Below, one piece after another: positions 54,692 to 62,500 of a stretch of DNA of 64,000 bases (position 1 is the stretch's first letter; each line of letters opens with the position of its first letter). The notes beneath the pieces were generated by a model. That model was given only the letters and a program-made list of their open reading frames with translations. It was not told the DNA's origin and did no database searches. The position numbers and the translations under genes are program-made. Source of the stretch: JBNKVT01 sp050299335 (lineage in GTDB: Bacteria > Pseudomonadota > Alphaproteobacteria > Rhodobacterales > Rhodobacteraceae); NCBI GenBank assembly GCA_050299335.1, contig JBNKVT010000021.1, positions 209,937 to 273,936 of the forward strand, given 5' to 3'.

Positions 54692-55531
54692 TCAGAGCCC
54701 GTGCGTGCCCGTATAGCCCGACACGCCAGGCGACCGCCATCCCGCCGGCATCCCCGCGACCGGCAGGAATATCTCGACCTGCAGCGGATGACACCGGGCC
54801 GCGTCCGAGGAATGCTCGGCCCCGCAATCGCCGCCCGGACAGGCCGAAAGCGCTCCCATCAGGTCGATCTCGGCCAGGAACTCGACATGATCGCCCTTCC
54901 GCGCCGGGCTCGCCTTCATGAAATACTGACCGGTGTCGCGGGTGAACCCGGTACACATGAAGACGTTCAGCACATCATGCACGTGCCGCTCCGCCTCGCC
55001 GAGGCTCAGCCCCGCCGCCGCCCCGAGCGCCCGGGTCAGGTTCGAATGGCAGCAATGGTGATAGTCACGCCCGCGCAGCAGGAGGTTCGTGTAAGGGTCG
55101 CAGCGCGTCCCAATCACGTCATGCACCCGCGCGCCATCCGCATCCGTCCCGTACCAGTCCAGCGTATCGGCCACCATCGTCGCCATCGGCCTCAGATAGG
55201 GAAACCCGCTCCACATCCGGTCCCCGACATCCAGATGCGTCCCGTGCAGGGCCCGCGTCTTGCCGGAATAGAACCGCTCGCCCAGATTCTCGGCAGCCCA
55301 GAGGTTCAGATCACCGACCTGGCTTCCCTCCGGACAGGAAATCCGAAAGAAATGCCCCGCCGGGACCTGAAACACCGCCGCCTCGCGCGGCGCCACCTCC
55401 ACCCGCTCGATCCGCTCCGCCCCCTCGCGGGCGGCCAGATAGGCGTCGAGATCGACCAAGGGCAACGTCTCGTCCGGATAGCAGATCACCGGCTTCGCAG
55501 CCCGGCGCTCGCCCGCGTCCTCAGGTTCCAT
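54692..55531 (-). CDS. DUF1989 / urea-carboxylase-associated protein
   Basis: 279 residues. It matches the DUF1989 pattern: VFQVPAGHFFRISCPEGSQV then GDLNLWA, RDYHHCCHSNLTRAL and FMCTGFTRDTGQYF. Related UAAP proteins accompany urea carboxylase and some are implicated in guanidine or carboxyguanidine metabolism, but no such enzymes are adjacent here. His/Cys-rich segments suggest a metal site. The 54518-54691 gap upstream holds only GC-rich sequence with short hairpins. Confidence 0.85.
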   Translation of the reverse strand: MEPEDAGERRAAKPVICYPDETLPLVDLDAYLAAREGAERIERVEVAPREAAVFQVPAGHFFRISCPEGSQVGDLNLWAAENLGERFYSGKTRALHGTHLDVGDRMWSGFPYLRPMATMVADTLDWYGTDADGARVHDVIGTRCDPYTNLLLRGRDYHHCCHSNLTRALGAAAGLSLGEAERHVHDVLNVFMCTGFTRDTGQYFMKASPARKGDHVEFLAEIDLMGALSACPGGDCGAEHSSDAARCHPLQVEIFLPVAGMPAGWRSPGVSGYTGTHGL

Positions 55532-55567
55532 CGGCGCACCTCCGGCCCCAGCATTGCCAAAGCCGGC

Positions 55568-56020
55568 TCACGAACGCAACGCCGCCCGCACCTCGCGTTC
55601 CAGCGCTTCGAGAAACCGCGACCGGTCAGCCTTGGAAAACGCCCGCCCGCCGCCCTGCCGGAACGGATCGGCGGCCCGCAGATCCGCCATCAGGTCGCGG
55701 GTGGCGAGCTTGTTCCCGACATTCGCTGCCGTGAACGCCTCCCCGTCATGGGCCAGCACCCGCGCCCCGGCCTCGACGCAGCGGGCCGCCAGCGGCACAT
55801 CGGCGGTCACGCAGACATCGCCTGTCGCGGCGCGTTCGGCAATCCACTTGTCCGCCTCGTCCGGCCCGTCCGGCACCACCACGACCTTCACAAGCGGATC
55901 GCGGCTCGGCCTCAGCCCGCCATTGCAGACCAGCAGCACCTCCAGCTCGTGCCGCCCCGCGACCCGGAGCACCTCCTCCTTCACCGGGCAGGCATCGGCA
56001 TCGACATAGATACGGGTCAC
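55568..56020 (-). CDS. DUF188 / UPF0178 (YaiI/YqxD) protein
   Basis: 150 residues with PIN/NYN-like nuclease features: IYVDADACPVKEEVLRVAGR, an internal acidic DVCVTADVPLAARCVEAGA, and a C-terminal basic tail (GGGRAFSKADRSRFLEALER). Function unknown. Start GTG overlaps the fghA stop (GTGA). Confidence 0.92.
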   Translation of the reverse strand: MTRIYVDADACPVKEEVLRVAGRHELEVLLVCNGGLRPSRDPLVKVVVVPDGPDEADKWIAERAATGDVCVTADVPLAARCVEAGARVLAHDGEAFTAANVGNKLATRDLMADLRAADPFRQGGGRAFSKADRSRFLEALEREVRAALRS

Positions 56021-56847
56021 CCGTTCAGCGCCTCGGCATGGAAGGCGACATGATCGGCCATGAAGCTGGCAACGAAGAAATAGCTGTGGTCATAGCCCGG
56101 CTGCATGCGGAAGGTCGCCGGCTGCCGCTGCGTCGCGATGGCTTCGGCCAGCGCCTCGGGTTTCAGCAGATCGAGAAACTGGTCCGAGGCCCCCTGGTCG
56201 ATCAGCACATGCCCCTTCCACCCTTTCTCGCGCATCAGCAGCGTCGCATCATGCGGCCCCCATTTGTCCGCGTCCGCCCCCAGATAGGCCCCGAGCTGCT
56301 TCCGCCCCCAGTCGGAGACGCTGGGATGGGCAATCGGCGCAAAGGCCGAGACCGAGCGGAACTGGTCCGGCCGGTTCAGCGCAATCGTCAGCGCCCCATG
56401 CCCGCCCATCGAATGCCCGGTGATCCCCTGCCGGTCCTCGTCGAGTTCGAAATTGCGGAACACCAGTTTCGGCAGTTCCTCGGTGATATAGCTCCACATG
56501 CTGAAATGCGGGCTCCAGGGCGCCTCGGTCGCATCGACATAGAACCCCGCGCCCTGGCCGAGATCATAGGCCTCGTCATCGGCGATCCCCGCACCGCGCG
56601 GCGAAGTGTCGGGAAAGATCACCGCGAGGCCGTGCGCCGCCGCCCAGGCCTGAGCGCCGGCCTTGGTCATGGCGTTTTCATGGGTGCAGGTGAGACCCGA
56701 CAGATACCACAGAACCGGCACCGGCCCGGATTTGGCCTGGGGCGGGGCGTAGAGGGCGAAGGTCATGTCGCAGCCGCAAGCCTCGGAGGCATGTCTGTAA
56801 ACCCCCTGCACGCCCTCGAAACAGGCATTTTCCGACACGGTTTCCAT
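56017..56847 (-). CDS. fghA: S-formylglutathione hydrolase
   Basis: 276-residue alpha/beta hydrolase of glutathione-dependent formaldehyde detoxification: S-formylglutathione to formate plus GSH. Motifs are the LWYLSGLTCTHEN oxyanion region, the nucleophile GHSMGGHGALTIAL, and the catalytic His in PGYDHSYFFVASF. AGGAG 8 nt upstream supports the ATG at 56847. The formaldehyde dehydrogenase partner is not in the window; the formate product would feed fhs. Confidence 0.97.
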   Translation of the reverse strand: METVSENACFEGVQGVYRHASEACGCDMTFALYAPPQAKSGPVPVLWYLSGLTCTHENAMTKAGAQAWAAAHGLAVIFPDTSPRGAGIADDEAYDLGQGAGFYVDATEAPWSPHFSMWSYITEELPKLVFRNFELDEDRQGITGHSMGGHGALTIALNRPDQFRSVSAFAPIAHPSVSDWGRKQLGAYLGADADKWGPHDATLLMREKGWKGHVLIDQGASDQFLDLLKPEALAEAIATQRQPATFRMQPGYDHSYFFVASFMADHVAFHAEALNG

Positions 56848-57094
56848 GGATGGTCTCCTGAGATTTTCCTTACCGGCCTGTCTAGCCAAACCTCCCGACC
56901 CGTTCCAGTGGGACAATCGGAGGACGCTGCGCAAATGGTACGGATTTTCCGGGGCGCGGACCCGCTATGGCGCTGACAGGAGCCACGCACGTGCCTCTGG
57001 CCACCGCGCCAATGACTGCTGCTACTGTTGAATTTGGACTGGTACTTCGCGGCCCGGTCGCCCATATCCGGAACAGCGAACACGGAGCAAGGAC

Positions 57095-57655
57095 ATGAGC
57101 GAGGGTGGAGACTTCCCAGGCTGGCACGGGACGACGATCGTGGCCGTGCGCAAGGGCGGCAGGGTCGCGATGGCCGGAGACGGCCAGGTGAGCCTCGGGC
57201 AGACGGTGATCAAGGGTTCGGCGCGCAAGGTGCGGCGGCTGAGCCCGGGCGGGCATGACGTGGTCTGCGGCTTCGCCGGATCGACGGCGGACGCCTTCAC
57301 GCTCCTGGAGCGGCTGGAGGCGAAACTCGAGGCGGCGCCGGGGCAACTGATGCGGGCGAGCGTCGAACTGGCAAAGGACTGGCGGACCGACAAGTATCTG
57401 CGGAATCTCGAGGCGATGCTCATCGTCACCGACGGCGCGGAGCTTCTGGTGATCACCGGTGCGGGCGACGTGCTGGAGCCGGAACACGATGTCGCCGCCA
57501 TCGGCTCGGGCGGGAATTTCGCCCTGGCCGCGGCGCGGGCGATGGCCGACAGCGACCGGGATGCCGAGGCCGTGGCCCGCCGCGCCCTGGAGATTGCCGC
57601 CGAGATCTGCGTCTATACCAACGGCAACATGGTGGTGGAGACGATCTCGAAATGA
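57095..57655 (+). CDS. hslV: ATP-dependent protease peptidase subunit HslV
   Basis: 186 residues. A 12-residue propeptide (MSEGGDFPGWHG) precedes the catalytic Thr13 (TTIVAVRKGGRVAMAGDGQV), the N-terminal nucleophile of this proteasome-like protease. HAIGSGG-like AAIGSGGNFALAAARA is present. HslV normally works with the HslU ATPase, but no hslU follows here; the next gene is an unrelated small protein coupled by ATGA. Confidence 0.96.
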   Translation: MSEGGDFPGWHGTTIVAVRKGGRVAMAGDGQVSLGQTVIKGSARKVRRLSPGGHDVVCGFAGSTADAFTLLERLEAKLEAAPGQLMRASVELAKDWRTDKYLRNLEAMLIVTDGAELLVITGAGDVLEPEHDVAAIGSGGNFALAAARAMADSDRDAEAVARRALEIAAEICVYTNGNMVVETISK

Positions 57656-57981
57656 CACCGATCTGGGTCGCGGTAATCGGAGGGCTGGTCGGCGGGGCCG
57701 TCGCGCCGATCCTTCTGGAACTGTTTCGCCAATACCAGCGGGACAAATCCTGGAAAAGACCGCGAAAGGCGCTGCTGAAACGCAAGCTGGAACTGGCGCC
57801 CGGCGAGGGCTGGGTGTCGATCGAGGTGCTTGCGCGCCTCTGCGGGATTTCGCCGGAGGAGTGCCGCTCGCTGCTGATCGAGATCGAGGCCCGCGGCGGT
57901 ACTCTGAGGGACGATCGCGAAGGCTGGGCCCTGATCGCGCGCCGACCGCTGGAAGGGTCGGCAACCGAAGGGGTGGAATAG
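57652..57981 (+). CDS. Small membrane-anchored protein with HTH-like region
   Basis: 109 residues. An N-terminal TM helix (IWVAVIGGLVGGAVAPILLE) precedes a basic segment and then a helical region, WVSIEVLARLCGISPEECRS, that resembles a winged-helix/HTH unit. Coupled to hslV by ATGA. Its TAG stop is also the first three bases of a 115-bp repeat. Family not recognised; a regulatory or chaperone-like role next to HslV is speculation. Confidence 0.7.
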   Translation: MTPIWVAVIGGLVGGAVAPILLELFRQYQRDKSWKRPRKALLKRKLELAPGEGWVSIEVLARLCGISPEECRSLLIEIEARGGTLRDDREGWALIARRPLEGSATEGVE

Positions 57982-58093
57982 ACCAAAATCGTTTCAGACT
58001 GAATCAGTCTGAAAAAGAATTTTGGTCCAGATTCATAGGCTTGAGCAAAATCCTGGGATCAGATTGGTTCAATCTGATCCGGTTTTGCTCTAG
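57979..58093 (-). repeat. 115-bp double-hairpin repeat, copy C
   Basis: Reverse-oriented copy of the family at 7591-7705 and 47501-47615. It begins TAGACCAAAATCGTTTCAG and ends GGTTTTGCTCTAG. Its first TAG is the stop codon of the preceding gene. Terminal CTAG is seen at the far end. Confidence 0.9.
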
Positions 58094-58243
58094 TCTTCGG
58101 GGAGGGGCGCCATTCGCGGAGGGTGTATCTTCGCGGTAAGAATGGATACGACGTGTGGGGGGCTCTGAATGCCGCGCGTCCGTTGTGTTCCTTCGGAGGT
58201 GGTCGGCTGGGAACAGGCCGTGGGAAGAAAAGGGAACGCAGTC

Positions 58244-58852
58244 GTGTCTTCACTTGTCGGAAAAGCACATAATCAACTGGTCTTCGCGCGGCGCGTTCGC
58301 GTGCTTGCTGAGGCGCTTGGTGCGTTGGTGCCGCCGGGCAGTCACCTACTCGATGTCGGGACCGGGGACGGGCAGATCGCGAAGCTGATCGGCGCGCAGC
58401 AGGACGATGTCCGCGTCGAGGGGATCGATGTGATGCTCCGGCCCGAGACCCATATTCCGGTGACCCTGTTCGACGGCCACACCATTCCGATGGAAGACAA
58501 TTCCGTCGATGTGGTCAGTTTCGTCGATGTCCTGCATCACACCACCGACCCGGCCCGTCTGATCGGCGAGGCTGCGCGGGTGGCCAGGACGGCCGTGCTC
58601 ATCAAGGATCACCTCAGCGAGAACCGTTTCGATCACGCCACCTTGCGGCTGATGGATTGGGTGGGCAACGCGCCCCATGGCGTGGTCCTGCCTTACAACT
58701 ACGCCGCGCGGTCCGAATGGGAGGGCTGGTTCGCGCAAGCCGGGTTGCAAATCGATGTCTTCGAGACCCGGATACCGCTTTATCCCTTCCCGCTCAGCGC
58801 AGTGTTCGGGCGCAAGCTGCATTTTGTCGCCAGGCTGCTCACGGGCTCCTGA
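58244..58852 (+). CDS. Class I SAM-dependent methyltransferase
   Basis: 202 residues from a GTG preceded by AAAGGGAAC; an ATG at 58169 would add 25 residues. SAM motif I is HLLDVGTGDGQIAKLI, motif II/III DNSVDVVSFVDVLHHT, and a post-motif ARTAVLIKDHLSENRF, typical of Methyltransf_11-like enzymes. It may methylate a glycan or lipid, given its neighbours. The 3' end overlaps the convergent GtrA-like gene by 14 bp. Confidence 0.88.
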   Translation: MSSLVGKAHNQLVFARRVRVLAEALGALVPPGSHLLDVGTGDGQIAKLIGAQQDDVRVEGIDVMLRPETHIPVTLFDGHTIPMEDNSVDVVSFVDVLHHTTDPARLIGEAARVARTAVLIKDHLSENRFDHATLRLMDWVGNAPHGVVLPYNYAARSEWEGWFAQAGLQIDVFETRIPLYPFPLSAVFGRKLHFVARLLTGS

Positions 58853-59240
58853 AGGCAAAGAGCCGGTTGATGGCGAAGCTGACAATCGCGGCGACGCCCG
58901 CAGTGATCAGGAACAGGCCGGTATCGAGCAGATAGACGCCGGAGACGAACCGCGTCGTGATCAGCGAGACCAGGCCCAGACCGAAGACCTGGGTCAGTGC
59001 ATAGATGATGAAACTGCCCCGATGGGTGCGGTCGGCACGGAAGGTGAAGCGTCTTTGCGCCAGATAGGCGAGCGGAATGCAGGCCGCATAGATCAACACC
59101 GAGGTCACAACCGCCGGAAACCCGAGCTTTCCTATCAGAAGTGCGGTGACCAGCGCATAGGCCAGCGAAAAGCCGCCCCCGACCAGAAGAAACCGCACAA
59201 GCCGTCTCCGGTTGGCCATGAGCGCGTCGCGGGAGATCAT
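58839..59240 (-). CDS. GtrA-family membrane protein
   Basis: 133 residues with four TM helices: LVRFLLVGGGFSLAYALVTA; the SVLIYAACIPLAYL region; FIIYALTQVFGLGLVSLI; and FLITAGVAAIVSFAINRLFA. The RFTF motif (AQRRFTFRA) and NRLFAF end are GtrA hallmarks. GtrA proteins flip lipid-linked glucose across the membrane in O-antigen or teichoic-acid modification. Coupled by ATGA to the GT-C-like gene upstream. Confidence 0.93.
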   Translation of the reverse strand: MISRDALMANRRRLVRFLLVGGGFSLAYALVTALLIGKLGFPAVVTSVLIYAACIPLAYLAQRRFTFRADRTHRGSFIIYALTQVFGLGLVSLITTRFVSGVYLLDTGLFLITAGVAAIVSFAINRLFAFRSP

Positions 59241-61060
59241 TTGACGACCCTGTAGGCAAGCAGCGGCGCGCCTCCGGGCAGCGGCAGCGGCTCCAGCCAT
59301 CCGGAGATGGCGCCGGTTGCCAGCTGGCTGACGAAGCCTGTGCCGTCCCCGAAAGTCTCGTCCTTGCACAGGACCAGATAATCGGCTCCGGCGTTTTCGA
59401 GATGCCGCCGGAACTCGATCTCGTCGGCGTAGAAGGCCGAAAAGAGATAGGTCAGCGCCTCGGCGCTGCGGTGGTAGGGGACGGCCAGGACGGTGTGGTC
59501 GCTGGTCAGGAGAATGGAGGTGCTGATCCGGTCGCGGGCGAAGACCCGGCCGGGGGGCAGGGCGGCGAGAGGCGCGGTGGCGGCGGTGGCGTGGCAAGAC
59601 AGGGCCGGCGAGGCCGCTTCGGCCTCCGCCGTCTGCTCCGGGTTCGCCGGCTGGGCCGTATCGTCAGGCTCGGTGGCAAACCGCTTTATCAGGCTGGGAT
59701 AGGAAAAGCTCAGGGCCGCCGCGGCGATCAGCCCGAGCACAGCCAGCGCGTGGCGGGGGCTTTTACGGCGTGCGTCGAATACGGCATAGATCCCGTACCC
59801 GGCCAGAAGCGGCACCGCCGGAGCGGCGAGGACGATCAACCGGTACTGGACCAGCGACAGCACGATCCCGGTAATTCCGAAAACCAGGAGGATGGCGACG
59901 GCGCGGCGTCCCGCCGGTGGCGTCGCGGGATCGCGCAGCCGCCGGACCCAGACGATCGCGGCGATCACGACGGCCCATATGGCCGGAGCAATGATCCAGT
60001 TGAAGCTCGTTTTGAGATTGGTAATCAGATAGAGCGCCGGCCGGGTCTCCTCGATGGCGTTCTGGATAAAGTTCCGAAGCTCGGGCGGCAGGTTGCCGTA
60101 AGGCCCCGCAAGGCAGGGGTAAAGCAGCGGCACCACGATTGCCGCACCGGCAATCCCCGTCCCCGCCAGCAGCACGATCCGTGCGCCGAGGGTCGCAAGA
60201 CGCCGCGCCCCCAGGGCCAGCACCAGGCTCGCCATCGCGGCGGTCAGGGTCAGGCCCAGAAAACCCGCCGAAAGCCGGTCGCATTGCGCTGCCAGCCACA
60301 TCTCGGGCGCGGTCTGGCCGATATGGAACAGGAGGCTGGCAAGGCCGAGGGCGAGGCCGAATCCCATCAGCTGGCCGCCGCGTGCCTGGGGCTCCCGCAC
60401 GGTCTCGGCGCACAAAACCAGCCCCGCAAGGGCGATCGGGATCAGGTTTTCAAGGCCGATGGCAAGGGAGAATGCCGCCGCCACACCCCCGACGATCCCG
60501 AGCCGGACCGACGGGTCCGGCAGGATCAGGGTGACGATGACACCGGTCATCAGCAGGATCTGCAGATTGTGGTGGTCAAGCCGCAGCGGCTCGAAATACC
60601 CCACCGAGATGATCGGCCAGACCAGCAGCGCCAGAACGGCGGTCGCAGCGGGCCAGGGACCGATGGTCCGCCGCCCGGCCCAGCCGGTCAGGCCGGCAAG
60701 CAAGACGAGTTGCAGCTGCGGCCAGATCACCAGGGCCAGCCCCTCGGCCCGTGCGTCGGAGGTGAAGAGCGACAGGAACCGGATCAGGGCGACGATCCCC
60801 AGATCCACATAACGCGACCAGTGCAGCGAAAGGCCCTCGGGCGGCAGCACCCGGTACTGGGTCATGTCGAACCAGTCCTGGCCCTCCATCCATGCGCGGA
60901 CCGACAGGAGCCGCATGATATCGTCATTGAGCCCCGCCATGCCCTCGTATGGCTCCTGGGCCACGCTCCAGGCCCGGCGCAGCAGAATCGCCGTGATAAG
61001 CAGCAGGTAAAGAACGAACAGGATCAGAGGTGAAGCGTTCCGGCGAGAGGTCTCTGGCAT
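59237..61060 (-). CDS. GT-C-like membrane glycosyltransferase
   Basis: 607 residues with 10 or more TM helices and a C-terminal periplasmic domain. The first periplasmic loop carries the acidic GLNDDIMRLLSVRAWMEGQD and HWSRYVDLGI, and LRLDHHNLQILL follows; such Asp-rich loop 1 motifs typify GT-C (PMT/ArnT-like) enzymes using polyprenyl-phosphate sugars. The soluble tail has Cys pairs. The ATG at 61060 follows AGGATCAAG. Divergent from the GtrB-like gene. Confidence 0.8.
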   Translation of the reverse strand: MPETSRRNASPLILFVLYLLLITAILLRRAWSVAQEPYEGMAGLNDDIMRLLSVRAWMEGQDWFDMTQYRVLPPEGLSLHWSRYVDLGIVALIRFLSLFTSDARAEGLALVIWPQLQLVLLAGLTGWAGRRTIGPWPAATAVLALLVWPIISVGYFEPLRLDHHNLQILLMTGVIVTLILPDPSVRLGIVGGVAAAFSLAIGLENLIPIALAGLVLCAETVREPQARGGQLMGFGLALGLASLLFHIGQTAPEMWLAAQCDRLSAGFLGLTLTAAMASLVLALGARRLATLGARIVLLAGTGIAGAAIVVPLLYPCLAGPYGNLPPELRNFIQNAIEETRPALYLITNLKTSFNWIIAPAIWAVVIAAIVWVRRLRDPATPPAGRRAVAILLVFGITGIVLSLVQYRLIVLAAPAVPLLAGYGIYAVFDARRKSPRHALAVLGLIAAAALSFSYPSLIKRFATEPDDTAQPANPEQTAEAEAASPALSCHATAATAPLAALPPGRVFARDRISTSILLTSDHTVLAVPYHRSAEALTYLFSAFYADEIEFRRHLENAGADYLVLCKDETFGDGTGFVSQLATGAISGWLEPLPLPGGAPLLAYRVVK

Positions 61061-61273
61061 CTTGATCCTGACAATCATTAGCGGACTGGCCGCAGTATTG
61101 CCCCGCCCTAAAAGGCCAAATTGTGGCCTCCCGGGCAGAGCGGTGCTTTTATGCCGCATGGCGCGGGGATTTTCCATTCCTCCCTGTTTGTGCCGCGATC
61201 CCCCGCCATGATAAGGCTTGCCGGCCGGTCGGGAGACCGGCGGCGATCTCAGGCTTTTCCCGGACGGAACGCG

Positions 61274-62443
61274 ATGACGGAACTGACCATACTGATGCCT
61301 TGCCTGAACGAGGCGGAAACGCTGGAGACCTGTATCCGTAAGGCGCAGGACTACCTGCAGCGTGCCGGGATCTCGGGCGAAGTGCTGATATCGGACAACG
61401 GCTCGACCGACGGCAGCCAGGAAATCGCCCGCGGGCTCGGGGCGCGGGTCGTGGATGCGCCGGAAAAGGGCTACGGCGCGGCGCTGATCGCGGGGATCGC
61501 GGCGGCGGAGGGGACCTATGTCATCATGGGCGACAGCGACGATTCCTATGATTTTTCCAAGCTGGACGCCTTTGTCGAAAAGCTGCGGGGCGGGGCCGAT
61601 CTGGTGATGGGCAACCGGTTCGCGGGAAGGATCGAAAAACACGCCATGCCGCCCCTGCACCGCTATCTCGGAAATCCGGTCCTGTCGACCGTGGGGCGGC
61701 TGTTCTTCCGCACTCCGGTCGGGGATTTTCATTGCGGACTCAGGGGGTTCTCGCGCGCCTCCATCGACAGGTTGCGGCTGAACGCGCCGGGGATGGAGTT
61801 TGCTTCGGAGATGGTGATCAAGGCCTCGCTGGCCGAGCTGGTCATCGACGAGGTGCCGATCACGCTCAGCCCCGACGGACGCTCGCGGCCGCCGCATTTG
61901 CGCAGCTGGCGGGATGGCTGGCTGCATCTGAAACTGCTGATGACCTTCGCGCCGCACTGGATATTCTACTATCCCGGCCTGATACTGACCGCGCTGGGCG
62001 GGGCGGCGTTCCTGGCGCTGATCGGCGGGCCGGTCAGCATCGGGTCGGTGACCTTCGATATCACGACGCTGATCATGGCAAGCGCCATGGTGCTGGTCGG
62101 GTTCCAGATGGTCTGTTTCTATGCCCTGGCGCGGCTCTTCTCGGTGCGGTTCCGGCTGCTGCCCGCCTCGGCGCGATTCCAGAGATTCTCGCGGCAGATC
62201 TCGGTGGACAGGGCCTGCCTCGGCGGCGGCCTGCTGCTGGCATCGGGCATCGGGGTGGCGGTCTGGGCGACGCTTGTCTGGGCCGCGACCGGCTGGGGGG
62301 ATCTGGAAACTGGCCTCGTGGCGCGGATGGCGGTCTTTGCCGTGGTCGCCTCGTCCCTGGGGATCCAGGCGATCTCGGCCGGGTTCCTGTGGAACCTGCT
62401 CTCGCAAAAGATCCCGGGGATGCCGGAGCGGACGGACGGCTGA
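61274..62443 (+). CDS. GtrB/DPM-like family 2 glycosyltransferase
   Basis: 389 residues. The GT2 domain has LTILMPCLNEAETLETCIRK, the SDNGSTDGSQE nucleotide site, MGDSDDSYDF (DxD-like metal site) and VGDFHCGLRGFSR. The C-terminal half holds four TM helices, as in GtrB-type polyprenyl-phosphate glucosyltransferases. It probably makes the lipid-linked sugar used by the adjacent GtrA and GT-C proteins. The ATG at 61274 is supported by the conserved opening. Confidence 0.93.
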   Translation: MTELTILMPCLNEAETLETCIRKAQDYLQRAGISGEVLISDNGSTDGSQEIARGLGARVVDAPEKGYGAALIAGIAAAEGTYVIMGDSDDSYDFSKLDAFVEKLRGGADLVMGNRFAGRIEKHAMPPLHRYLGNPVLSTVGRLFFRTPVGDFHCGLRGFSRASIDRLRLNAPGMEFASEMVIKASLAELVIDEVPITLSPDGRSRPPHLRSWRDGWLHLKLLMTFAPHWIFYYPGLILTALGGAAFLALIGGPVSIGSVTFDITTLIMASAMVLVGFQMVCFYALARLFSVRFRLLPASARFQRFSRQISVDRACLGGGLLLASGIGVAVWATLVWAATGWGDLETGLVARMAVFAVVASSLGIQAISAGFLWNLLSQKIPGMPERTDG

Positions 62444-62500
62444 CTGGCACCGCCGGGGGGCAGAGGCCGCGGACAGGCGATCCGGAGAGGCCAGCCTTCC

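Noticed and set aside
47501..58093. Copies B and C of the 115-bp repeat as ends of a composite mobile element
   Set aside because: The copies are inverted, but the intervening 10 kb is core genes (serS, tRNA, fghA) with no transposition gene, so recombination between repeats is possible but a mobile unit is not supported.
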